In this document: piece after piece, positions 10,135-17,989 of the stretch
How positions within the stretch are numbered: position 1 is the stretch's first letter
Layout: each line of letters begins with the position of its first letter
DNA from: Superficieibacter electus
GTDB lineage: Bacteria > Pseudomonadota > Gammaproteobacteria > Enterobacterales > Enterobacteriaceae
Assembly (NCBI RefSeq): GCF_002915575.1
Contig: NZ_PQGD01000021.1
Span: 32,186-96,185, forward strand
Direction of reading: 5' to 3'
Length of the DNA: 64,000 bases
Notes under the pieces: generated by a model
The model's input: the letters and a program-made list of their open reading frames with translations, nothing else
The model's database searches: none
Told to the model about the DNA's origin: nothing
Position numbers and translations under genes: made by a program

Positions 10135-12615
10135 TTAAAAATGGAGTTCAGTACGCTGGATCAGATCTTTTTGCAGCGGTTTACCCAGTTCAACAAAGTA
10201 GGCGCTGTACCCCGCCACGCGCACTAGCATATCTTTGTAGTCTTCCGGTTTTTTCTGCGCCGCGCGCATGGTTGCCGAACTCATAATATTGAACTGGACG
10301 TGCATGGCCTGTTTGGCGATGTACTCATCAATAAAGCTCACCAGCGTATCCCGCCCTTCGACACCCGCGACCGCTTCCTGCGGGAAGCGCAGATTCATCA
10401 GCGTGCCATTGGTGGCCAGGCTGTGATCGACCTTGGTCAGCGAGTTGACCAGCGCCGTCGGCCCGCAAATATCATGAGAGCCACCGTCGGTGTGTACCGG
10501 CCCCATATTGTCGGAGATAGGTTCGAATTTCTTACGACCATCAACAGAGGCATTGGTATTGAGTCCCATTCCTACGTTGGCGTTAACAGAGTAGACGCCC
10601 GGGCTGAACTCACCGCCGCGCGGCGTTTTCCTGCCACTGATATGGCGGCAATAGCATTCGAACATGAATTTAAACAGCTCATCGGCATAGTCGATATCAT
10701 TGCCATAGTGATGCACTTTAGAGCTGTTCACCAGCGCATACAGTTTTTCATGCCCTACCCAGTTATCCTTCACCGCCTGCAGCAGCTGTGCGCCGGTATA
10801 GCGCTTCTCGTCAAACACCAGTTGTTTGATCGTCGCCAGGCTGTCGGCGCAGGTCGCCATCCCCGCCGCCTGCGGCGCGATACCGTTATATTTCGCCCCG
10901 CCTTCGGTTAAATCTTTGCCCGAGGCCACGCAGTCTTCATAAAAGGCGGAGACATAAGGCACGGGCTTCAGCGCCCGGTGCGCGCTGTCGATAATGTTCA
11001 GGCTACTGCACATTTGATCGGTCCAGTATTCGAACTGCTTGTCGACGCTCGCCAGCACCTCATCAAAACTCTGGTAGGTGTCGAGGCTGCCCGTATCCGG
11101 CCCCAGTTGCTCTCCGGTGCTCAAGCTGCGTCCGCCGTTGACCACCATCTCCATCATCTTCGGGGTGTTGACATAGGCAACATCATGCCAGCCATACTCC
11201 TTACCGGCCAGGTCAAGCTCGACGCAGCCCACGACGCAATAGTCACGCGCCTCTTCCAGCGTCATCCCCTTACGCATCATGCCCTTTATCGACGGCGCAT
11301 CATTGAAGATTTTCGGATGCCCATAGCCTGCACGAATACATTCAACGGTCTTAATTTTCAGCTCGTAAGGCGTATTTTCATGCATTCGCACACACACCCA
11401 CGGGTTCATCATCCGCGTATGCGCCGACCCTTCCAGCATCAGCATGGTGAGATCATTAGTGGCGTCATTACCGTCCCGGTCAACGCCGCCCAGAGTCAGA
11501 CTCTCGCCACCAAAGCCACGACCGTTACGCACGGCCACGGTACCTTTGTCTTTCAGCTTGGTTGGATTGTTCATTTTGACGTACTGGACTTCAATTAGCT
11601 CCAGCGCAAATTCTTTGCTGATGGTGTTGTTCTTCATGTCGGCTTCGTACCACGGGTATAACCACTGGTCCATGCGACCGTAGGAGATAGAGTGGCCGTT
11701 GCTCTCAATCTGAATCAGCGAGGTAGCGAAATTGAAAAGCTGTAGCGCCTGCCAGAACGTTTGCGGTGCGCCGCCGGCAATCTGCTCGCAGTTACGCGAC
11801 ATGGTTTCCAGCTCATTTTTGCGTTGAGGATTGGCCTCTTTTTGCGCATATTCCTGCGCCAGGCGGGCATAACGCAGAATGTATTTCTTCGCAGCTTCCA
11901 GTTCGATAATCATCGCCTGGTAGAAATCGCGCTTGTCGCCATATTCCGGATCGCGCTTACTCAATTTTTGCAGGCCAGCCTGAGCGTTGGCGATCAGCCC
12001 GTTGTAACCCAGTTTCATCAGACAGGCATAATCAATCGCCAGATGCCCGGCACCAGCATAGTGATAAAGGTTGGTCTGGAAAATTTTTTCACCGACTTCA
12101 GAACCTTTAATTTGATCTTGTTCCAGCCGGCAATTGATCAGGTCATCAACCGTTTTCCCCTGCCAGTAGCGACATAGTTCAACAATTTCCTGCCGTTCTT
12201 CGTCATTGCGGATATAGAATTGATCGTTAGCGCGTTCTTCAAACGGTGAATGCAGAATCTCGTCAATAATCCAGTTGACGGAAAATTCCGGGTAGATCGG
12301 TGAGGCTTTGGCCGGAGCAGCAATTTCTCCGAGGATTAAATCCTCGTCATAAATATGCAGCGTGGTGTTTAGCAGAATATTCTCAAACGCATATGCACAT
12401 TTTAACTTACTCGGCGCATGCTCATGCTTTTTGTACGCCTCGGTAATCAGGCGTAGACGCTCGACGTCAATGTCATAAGGTCTGTCGAGGAATGTCTGGC
12501 GCAGTCGGTTAACTCGCGGATACGGTGACCAATCCTCATGGTGTACCTGATACCCCAGGCTGTAGGTTTTATCATAAGGCTGAGTACCGCTTGCGGTGGT
12601 ATGATTCTCTTTCAT
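10135..12615 (-). CDS. hpfG: Glycyl radical enzyme, probable DHPS dehydratase (HpfG-like)
   Basis: Large glycyl radical enzyme of 826 residues. The thiyl-radical site is Cys464 with the general base Glu466 in VVGCVELD. The radical glycine is Gly802 in RVAGYSAYF near the C-terminus. Both define the diol-dehydratase/choline-lyase/sulfonate branch and not pyruvate formate-lyase, which has a Cys-Cys pair. The residue after GCVE is Leu, where choline and glycerol enzymes have Pro. There is no N-terminal microcompartment-targeting extension and no shell gene nearby. With a cognate activase, an iron-type reductase, a DASS carrier and TauE, the best fit is 2(S)-dihydroxypropanesulfonate dehydratase. 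Isethionate lyase or another diol dehydratase remains possible. Confidence 0.7.
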   Translation of the reverse strand: MKENHTTASGTQPYDKTYSLGYQVHHEDWSPYPRVNRLRQTFLDRPYDIDVERLRLITEAYKKHEHAPSKLKCAYAFENILLNTTLHIYDEDLILGEIAAPAKASPIYPEFSVNWIIDEILHSPFEERANDQFYIRNDEERQEIVELCRYWQGKTVDDLINCRLEQDQIKGSEVGEKIFQTNLYHYAGAGHLAIDYACLMKLGYNGLIANAQAGLQKLSKRDPEYGDKRDFYQAMIIELEAAKKYILRYARLAQEYAQKEANPQRKNELETMSRNCEQIAGGAPQTFWQALQLFNFATSLIQIESNGHSISYGRMDQWLYPWYEADMKNNTISKEFALELIEVQYVKMNNPTKLKDKGTVAVRNGRGFGGESLTLGGVDRDGNDATNDLTMLMLEGSAHTRMMNPWVCVRMHENTPYELKIKTVECIRAGYGHPKIFNDAPSIKGMMRKGMTLEEARDYCVVGCVELDLAGKEYGWHDVAYVNTPKMMEMVVNGGRSLSTGEQLGPDTGSLDTYQSFDEVLASVDKQFEYWTDQMCSSLNIIDSAHRALKPVPYVSAFYEDCVASGKDLTEGGAKYNGIAPQAAGMATCADSLATIKQLVFDEKRYTGAQLLQAVKDNWVGHEKLYALVNSSKVHHYGNDIDYADELFKFMFECYCRHISGRKTPRGGEFSPGVYSVNANVGMGLNTNASVDGRKKFEPISDNMGPVHTDGGSHDICGPTALVNSLTKVDHSLATNGTLMNLRFPQEAVAGVEGRDTLVSFIDEYIAKQAMHVQFNIMSSATMRAAQKKPEDYKDMLVRVAGYSAYFVELGKPLQKDLIQRTELHF

Positions 12616-12652
12616 AAAAAGTATTCCATTTAAGGTTTAAATTAAATATTGG

Positions 12653-13609
12653 CTATTTTTCTTTTGTCCCCACCACGCAATGAATGCCGCGCTGGTTAAA
12701 ATATTCGGCTAACGTCTGGACATGCTTCTGAAAGGCCCGGCGATTAAATTTTAGAGTTTGCATTTTATATGGCAGGCCTAATGACTGATATTTTTCTTCG
12801 CCCAGTCGCATAAAACTTAGCAACTGTAGGGTACGAACTTGCCCATTCATTTCATTGAGAATAAAGTCAGCAGTATTTTTCGCATTATCCGTATCATCAT
12901 TACCCCCCGGAACAACCGGAATGCGAAGAATAATTTCACGCTGTATACTAGCGAGTTTTTTTAGATTAGAGAGGATTTTATTGTTTGACGCGCGGGTATA
13001 TTTTTTATGAACCACTGGGTCCATATGTTTAATATCAGAGATGATGATATCGGTATATGGTAAAACCGCACTGACTTTTTTCCATTCCACAAATAAAGAG
13101 GACTCGAGGCAGGTTTGAATCCCCTCCTGCTTACAGGCTTTAAAGAGTTCAACGACAAACTCTGTCTGCAGTAGCGGTTCGCCACCGGAGACAGTCACCC
13201 CGCCCCCCGAGCGATCATAGTAACCTTTATCCTTACGGATCAGTTGCATACACTCGTCTACCGTCATGGGCTTACCCCATAGTTTAATGGCATCCGATGG
13301 ACACGCGTCCTGGCAGGCCAGACAGTGAGAACATTGCGCCCGATTAATCGCGGTAAGCTTTCCGCGCGTAAAATCTAATACATTATTTTCAGGGCACACA
13401 TCAGCGCAAGTGCCACATTTCTTTGCAGAGATACATTTCGTTTTATAAATGCCCAGTTGCACATAAGGCATCAGGCTTTCAGGGTTGCTACACCATTCGC
13501 AGCGTAACGGGCAACCTTTGAAAAACAATTCAGTCCGCATTCCTGGTCCATCATGAATGGTGAAGCGCTGAATATTAAAAATAATAGCCTGGAGTGGTAA
13601 CGGATTCAT
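12653..13609 (-). CDS. hpfH: Glycyl radical enzyme activase (radical SAM)
   Basis: Radical S-adenosylmethionine enzyme of 318 residues that installs the glycyl radical on the adjacent enzyme under anoxic conditions. The radical-SAM cluster ligands are Cys33, Cys37 and Cys40 (GCPLRCEWC). Two further 4Fe-4S sites of ferredoxin type follow: Cys59/65/68/72 and Cys93/96/99/103. The SAM-binding GGEP motif is in VTVSGGEPLL. This two-ferredoxin layout is typical of activases for dehydratases and sulfonate lyases and is absent from PflA. It lies 37 bases upstream of the glycyl radical enzyme and leads the operon behind an operator-like palindrome. Confidence 0.88.
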   Translation of the reverse strand: MNPLPLQAIIFNIQRFTIHDGPGMRTELFFKGCPLRCEWCSNPESLMPYVQLGIYKTKCISAKKCGTCADVCPENNVLDFTRGKLTAINRAQCSHCLACQDACPSDAIKLWGKPMTVDECMQLIRKDKGYYDRSGGGVTVSGGEPLLQTEFVVELFKACKQEGIQTCLESSLFVEWKKVSAVLPYTDIIISDIKHMDPVVHKKYTRASNNKILSNLKKLASIQREIILRIPVVPGGNDDTDNAKNTADFILNEMNGQVRTLQLLSFMRLGEEKYQSLGLPYKMQTLKFNRRAFQKHVQTLAEYFNQRGIHCVVGTKEK

Positions 13610-13718
13610 ACCTGCCTTCCCGAACGTTCATCTCTGGCGTTCCTGCTGGCAAATACTTAAAATGCCGCCAGGGACTTTTGCTATAACCCAATAAATACAG
13701 GGTAACGCAAAATAAATG

Positions 13719-13724
13719 TGTCAA
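13719..13724 (-). promoter_or_regulatory. Candidate -35 element of the hpfH-hpfG-tauE operon
   Basis: Consensus TTGACA on the minus strand, 110 bases before the activase start. It lies 11 bases downstream of the composite operator. No good -10 is seen at 17-18 bases (CCTGTA or CTGTAT), which would suit a promoter that needs an activator. Confidence 0.45.
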
Positions 13725-13735
13725 GGAAGCGGCTA

Positions 13736-13766
13736 TTCTCACTATTTTACTAGGGAGTTCTCCCTA
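13736..13766 (-). promoter_or_regulatory. Composite operator upstream of the activase operon
   Basis: TTCTCACTATTT (13736-13747), a 3-base spacer, then the palindrome TAGGGA-GTTC-TCCCTA (13751-13766). The same arrangement occurs at 17849-17880. It overlaps the last codon and stop of the LuxR-type gene and lies just upstream of the candidate -35. It is the likely binding site of that regulator. Confidence 0.65.
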
Positions 13767-14888
13767 TTTTTTAGCGCCCTCTCTCTCTTTATCCTCAAAC
13801 CATTTGTAGAGTTGAAACCGACTATTTACACCGCATTTAATATAAATATTTTGAATGTGTTTCTTAACGGTGTGATAACTTATTACCAGCTCGTCGGCAA
13901 TCGCCTGGTAAGTCAGCCCATTATACATCAGAGTGGCCACTTTCTGTTCTGCCTGAGTCAACGGTAGCTTGACGCCAGAATAATCAACAGCTTTATCATC
14001 ACCTTTTTGCGAAATGGTGATCCAATGATAGGTATCGACAATGCCATTAGAGTAGCTCTGATCATAAGTGTAGATTTTGAAAATATAGTTCTTAATTATT
14101 CGCGTCTGCACACGATTTGCCGCAGAACTGTCATTTTCACTGCCGAGTAAAAAAGGTAACCAGTTACAGGGCTTACTACTACTTATCTGCTCGGCAATTG
14201 TCGTACCGAGAATGTCCTTCAGGTACTCCTGGGCCAGGTCATTCGAACTCATAATATGCATAAAATCATCGGTAACCAGGTAAGCCCGTTCTCCTGAAGA
14301 GATAATTTCATTCTGGATATTTGAAACAATGCGAATCTGTTCATGTTTTTTGAAGTTTTTATATGAATTAGCAACATACACATATATTCTATTTAATAAC
14401 TCTATTTCCTCATTACTAAAATCTCCGGCGTCTAACGTCTTGAAAAAGGCCACCTGAATATAGGCGTTAATTCCGAAGGCCATCGTTACGCTATAATGCT
14501 GCTGGAAATTCTCTTCGAGAAAGCGCACATAGCCAGAATGCTCATAGTCAATAGCGCCAATGACATCAGTGGACTTATACAAACGGGGGATAACGTTAAA
14601 ATAGGTGAGCTGATCAACCACCGCTTCCTGATGGATGACGTGGCGAACGATATCATTAGCCACGAACTTTCGGTACGGATGGTCTACACTGTCTGGCATC
14701 ACTCCGTTCCAGTTAACCCATGAAAGAAATTTACCTTGTGTATCAAAATATGAAATAAGTATTTTCTTGAAGCCGAAATTTCGCTCAATTGCGTCGATTA
14801 AAACGCTGCTAAAAAATTCACGCGCTGAAATTTGTCGCTCTGACATTTCAGAGAAAAATCGCATTTGATCTGCGCCTTGGTAACCCAT
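13764..14888 (-). CDS. LuxR-type transcriptional regulator of the island
   Basis: 374 residues from the ATG at 14888, which has AAAGGGAA upstream; an ATG at 14915 lacks a ribosome-binding site. The C-terminus has a clear LuxR/NarL helix-turn-helix at about residues 308-363 (LTQAEQKVATLM...VISYHTVKKHIQNIY). The N-terminal 300 residues show no receiver-type phosphorylation site and no autoinducer-binding motif that I recognise. They may be a GAF- or PAS-like sensor for the substrate. The gene lies between the two transcription units of the island, each with the same palindromic site, so it is probably their local activator. Confidence 0.8.
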   Translation of the reverse strand: MGYQGADQMRFFSEMSERQISAREFFSSVLIDAIERNFGFKKILISYFDTQGKFLSWVNWNGVMPDSVDHPYRKFVANDIVRHVIHQEAVVDQLTYFNVIPRLYKSTDVIGAIDYEHSGYVRFLEENFQQHYSVTMAFGINAYIQVAFFKTLDAGDFSNEEIELLNRIYVYVANSYKNFKKHEQIRIVSNIQNEIISSGERAYLVTDDFMHIMSSNDLAQEYLKDILGTTIAEQISSSKPCNWLPFLLGSENDSSAANRVQTRIIKNYIFKIYTYDQSYSNGIVDTYHWITISQKGDDKAVDYSGVKLPLTQAEQKVATLMYNGLTYQAIADELVISYHTVKKHIQNIYIKCGVNSRFQLYKWFEDKEREGAKK

Positions 14889-14965
14889 GGCTATTCCCTT
14901 TATAAAATATGGCATTCATTTCAGATTAATCAAAAGCAAAGTTATTGCGCAATCATTTTTTTAAA

Positions 14966-15009
14966 CAAAAGCTGAACATCGTGGTTAGATCACAATGAAT
15001 CAGCTTTTG
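14966..15009 (-). terminator. Inverted repeat between dehydrogenase and regulator genes
   Basis: Perfect ten-base arms CAAAAGCTGA and TCAGCTTTTG with a 24-base loop. On the minus strand it is followed by TTTAAAAAAATG. It is probably a terminator or attenuator for the carrier-dehydrogenase unit. The loop carries TGTGATCTAACCACGA, which resembles half of a CRP site. Confidence 0.5.
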
Positions 15010-15061
15010 CCTTGTAATGTTTCGCGTCAAGAAAATGACATGTTAAATAAAACGCAGTTTG

Positions 15062-16210
15062 TTACAACGCTTTTTTATAAAGTTCAATAATATCATTTAA
15101 CGTTGTTTGTCTTGGATTCACAATTACGTTACCGCTTTTCATCGCATCTCTTGCCATCTCATTGATCATGTCGGCCTTAACACCTACATCTGATAAACAA
15201 TCAGGAATGCCGCAATCCTTATTTAATTTACGCACGGCATCAACCAGATCCTGCGGCTTAAATCCAGACGAAAATTTATTTTCCTGGCAGATATAATTGT
15301 AGATTTTTTGATAACGCCCCTTATCCGCCAGCGCGTTATATTCCAGTACCGTTGGCAACAAAACCGCGTTCGCCACGCCGTGTGGAACGTGGAAAAAAGC
15401 GCTTACCGGATGACTCATCGCATGGACGTTACCCAACCTCGCCCAGGCAAATGCGATACCGGCGAAAGTACTGCCCGCCATCATATCGCAAGCCGCAGCA
15501 GTATCCCGGCGGTTAGCGATAAAGGCGCGTAGGCTACCACCGATAAGTTGCATTGCCTTTTCCGCCATCGCATCGGTGAACGGCGAGGCATTAACGGAAA
15601 GATAGGCTTCTATCGCATGAATTAATGCATCAATCCCGCATGCCGCGGCAATCGAAGCCGGCGCGGTCATAATCAGTTCAGGGTCCAGCAGCGCGTATTT
15701 CGGTAAAATCTCGTAACTTATCACCGATAGCTTATAGTTACGCGCTTCGTCGGTGATAACGGATGAGGCTGTCACCTCGCTACCGGTGCCTGCGGTGGTC
15801 GGAATCGCAATCATCGGCACAATGGGGCCGGGAACGTTATTGCTACCTTCATAGTCGGTGATCTTGCCGCCGTAGTTTGCGAGTACGCCGACCGCTTTGC
15901 CGACATCCATCGCACTGCCGCCGCCCAGCGCCACGATACTGGTTGCGCCACACTGCAGATAATCTGCGGTAGCCTGATTAACGATATCCACGGTCGGGTT
16001 CGGCAACACGTCGAGCCATAAGGTGCAACGAATGCCAGACTGAACAATGATGTCTTCCACCCGTTTGACAACCCCTAAACCTTCCAGGCCGCGATCGGAA
16101 ATCAAAAAAACATGCTCAGAATGATTCTCGCTCAGAATGGAAGGTAGTTTGTTTAAACTGCCAACGCCAAATTCAATATTCTGTGGAATCTTAAAGTTAA
16201 AGCTGTTCAT
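15062..16210 (-). CDS. hpfD: Iron-type alcohol dehydrogenase, probable 3-sulfopropionaldehyde reductase
   Basis: Group III metal-dependent alcohol dehydrogenase of 382 residues. Cofactor-binding GGGSAMD is at residues 96-102, PTTAGTGSEVT at 138-147, and metal ligands are Asp194, His198, His263 and His277. Such enzymes reduce short aldehydes with NADH, as SarD does with sulfoacetaldehyde in the isethionate pathway. Lying with a glycyl radical enzyme, it most likely reduces the aldehyde product and regenerates NAD+. It starts 20 bases after the carrier gene stops, so the two form one operon. Substrate assignment is inference. Confidence 0.72.
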   Translation of the reverse strand: MNSFNFKIPQNIEFGVGSLNKLPSILSENHSEHVFLISDRGLEGLGVVKRVEDIIVQSGIRCTLWLDVLPNPTVDIVNQATADYLQCGATSIVALGGGSAMDVGKAVGVLANYGGKITDYEGSNNVPGPIVPMIAIPTTAGTGSEVTASSVITDEARNYKLSVISYEILPKYALLDPELIMTAPASIAAACGIDALIHAIEAYLSVNASPFTDAMAEKAMQLIGGSLRAFIANRRDTAAACDMMAGSTFAGIAFAWARLGNVHAMSHPVSAFFHVPHGVANAVLLPTVLEYNALADKGRYQKIYNYICQENKFSSGFKPQDLVDAVRKLNKDCGIPDCLSDVGVKADMINEMARDAMKSGNVIVNPRQTTLNDIIELYKKAL

Positions 16211-16230
16211 TACGTTCCCTTCCCCTCTTT

Positions 16231-17661
16231 TTACTTTGCATAATCAGTAAGATAACTAAACACATGCCACCATTTCAGGCATGCGTAACCCACGGCGACG
16301 ACCATCACCATGTGCACGATGGCCATCACCAGCCCGCCTTTGAACATTTTTCTTGCATCGAGACCATAGGCCACCGGGATGGCGCGTATGCTAATCGGCA
16401 GCATGAATTCCGCGTTAAACGCCATCACGGTAATGAACCAGTATGGAATGGGGTTTAACCCCAGCTTACTGGTAAAGCCCAGCACGATAGGTAACACCAC
16501 CGCCGCTGAGGCCGTGGAGTTTGTCGTTTCCGAAAGTAAACGGGCCAACAGGGTGAATACCACGAGGGTCAACAGGCCGCCATCAAGAGACAGATGAGTA
16601 ATCAGGCTGGCAATGCCTGCGCTGGCACCGGAATCATTAACCATATTGCCTAATGCCAGCCCACCACCAAACAGCAGCAGCATCCCCCACATGGTCTCTT
16701 TTTCCGCCCGCTCCCACGTCAGGAGCGGTCCATTCTTCGCCGAAGTGAGCACGAAACAGAGTCCGCCCAGGATGAGGTAGAGATAAGCCGGGGAAAGCGC
16801 AGGCAGCGTCGCGGCATAAAGGGGACGCGTGAACGCGCCAAGCAGCCCGGTTAAAAAAAGCACGGCGCAGATTTTTTCATCCCGCGTCATTGGCCCCAGC
16901 TGTCGGTACTGCTGCTGAAACCATGCTCGCGTGCCATCCAGCCTTTTCACCTGCATCGGCATCAGTAGCATGCAGCCAAGGCTCACCAGCGAGATAAGCA
17001 CGAAGAACGGCAGCAGGCGTATCAGCCAATCGACATACATAAACTCGTGGCCGATTTTGCTTTCGAGTATTGAAATAGCAGCCAGATTCATGGCTCCGCC
17101 AAGCGGGCTGCCAACGCCGCCGATGCCACCTCCCCAGCCGATTGCCAGTAGGATAGGTACTGCGGGTTTACAAGAAGGAATGTCTTTGTAACCCGACGCG
17201 GTGAGCATCGCCACGGCGATTGGCGTAAATAACGCGCAAACCATCACATTGGGGAAAATCGTGGACGTAATAATGCTGGCCAAAAACCAAACGGTAACCT
17301 GCGACTTCATGGACGGCCCGATCAATGAAAGCACTTTCAACGCCACACGGCGGTCAAGGCCAACGCTCGCCCACGGTAGACAGAGCAGTCCCGAACCGAG
17401 AATCAGTATGATGCTATCGGAGAAGTATTGCCGCGTGATGCCCTCCATCGGGATGATGTTAAACAACGCATTCATCACAATGGGCAGTAAACTCGTGACG
17501 GCGACATGCACCGGACGAGTCACCCACCACAGGATCATCCACAGCAAAACGCCTACAGATTGGGCACCTGATAGCGTAAGACTTGATGAAAATAGCAACG
17601 CCGAAACGGCAAAAATAGAAGGGCCAGACAAAATGACAATGAAACGCTGTGAGTTATTCAT
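16231..17661 (-). CDS. DASS-family (SLC13-type) anion carrier
   Basis: Membrane protein of about 476 residues with 11-12 hydrophobic segments and the repeated architecture of the divalent anion:Na+ symporter family. The start is taken at ATG 17661 (MNNSQRFIV), preceded by AGAGAG. ATG 17679 is also possible, and an ATG at 17757 has no ribosome site. The family carries dicarboxylates, sulfate and some sulfonates. As the first gene of the unit with the dehydrogenase, and under the same operator as the enzyme operon, it is the likely importer of the sulfonate substrate. Confidence 0.78.
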   Translation of the reverse strand: MNNSQRFIVILSGPSIFAVSALLFSSSLTLSGAQSVGVLLWMILWWVTRPVHVAVTSLLPIVMNALFNIIPMEGITRQYFSDSIILILGSGLLCLPWASVGLDRRVALKVLSLIGPSMKSQVTVWFLASIITSTIFPNVMVCALFTPIAVAMLTASGYKDIPSCKPAVPILLAIGWGGGIGGVGSPLGGAMNLAAISILESKIGHEFMYVDWLIRLLPFFVLISLVSLGCMLLMPMQVKRLDGTRAWFQQQYRQLGPMTRDEKICAVLFLTGLLGAFTRPLYAATLPALSPAYLYLILGGLCFVLTSAKNGPLLTWERAEKETMWGMLLLFGGGLALGNMVNDSGASAGIASLITHLSLDGGLLTLVVFTLLARLLSETTNSTASAAVVLPIVLGFTSKLGLNPIPYWFITVMAFNAEFMLPISIRAIPVAYGLDARKMFKGGLVMAIVHMVMVVAVGYACLKWWHVFSYLTDYAK

Positions 17662-17848
17662 CACCGACTCTCTGTTCATTCGCTCGCAGCCTAAACGATT
17701 CAGCTTGTTGGGTAAAAAAAATGCCCAATGAGCAATGGTTATTCCCTGATTTGGCATCAGGATACGCAGCTAGCGTAACCATTAAAAACCAAACAAATCC
17801 TTATATATCAGGACGGTAACAAAAACGAAGCCGTGATAAAAGCAGGTG

Positions 17849-17880
17849 TTCTCACTATTTGTCATAGGGAATATTCCCTA
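17849..17880 (-). promoter_or_regulatory. Composite operator upstream of the carrier-dehydrogenase unit
   Basis: TTCTCACTATTT (17849-17860), a 4-base spacer, then the perfect 16-base palindrome TAGGGA-ATAT-TCCCTA (17865-17880). It duplicates the site at 13736-13766 in both parts and in order. It lies about 190 bases before the carrier start, with an AT-rich GATATATAAGG downstream that could serve as a -10 region. Confidence 0.65.
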
Positions 17881-17962
17881 TTTGGCGAAAAACATGCGCA
17901 AGGTCACCTTAAGGTCGCAAACCGACAAAGGGAGTGAAAGGGAATGAACAAAGAAGAGAAGA

Positions 17963-17983
17963 CGGCGGATCAACGACCCGCCG
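17963..17983 (-). terminator. Weak hairpin after intact rluC
   Basis: Six-base stem CGGCGG/CCGCCG with a 9-base loop, 7 bases past the rluC stop. It is followed on the minus strand by TCTTCTCTTC and not a clean T run, so it would be a weak terminator at best. Confidence 0.35.
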
Positions 17984-17989
17984 AAATGA

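Larger units (their letters stand above)
9165..17989. other. Candidate sulfonate-fermentation island inserted at rluC
   Basis: An 8.8-kb block between a truncated and an intact rluC. It holds six minus-strand genes not found at this place in E. coli or Salmonella: DASS carrier, iron-type dehydrogenase, LuxR-type regulator, glycyl radical activase, glycyl radical enzyme and TauE permease. No integrase, transposase or tRNA is seen at the edges. The duplicated, diverged rluC ends argue for entry by homologous recombination. The function is inferred from gene content. Confidence 0.75.

Noticed and set aside
10135-12615. Pyruvate formate-lyase or its paralogue
   Set aside because: The active site has a single Cys in GCVE and not the adjacent Cys-Cys pair of PFL, and the activase carries two extra ferredoxin sites that PflA lacks.
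9165-17989. Microcompartment-based choline or propanediol use
   Set aside because: No shell protein, acetylating aldehyde dehydrogenase or targeting extension is present in the island.
9165-17989. Prophage or integrative element
   Set aside because: No integrase, repressor, att-like tRNA repeat or transposase could be found at either edge; recombination at rluC explains the structure better.
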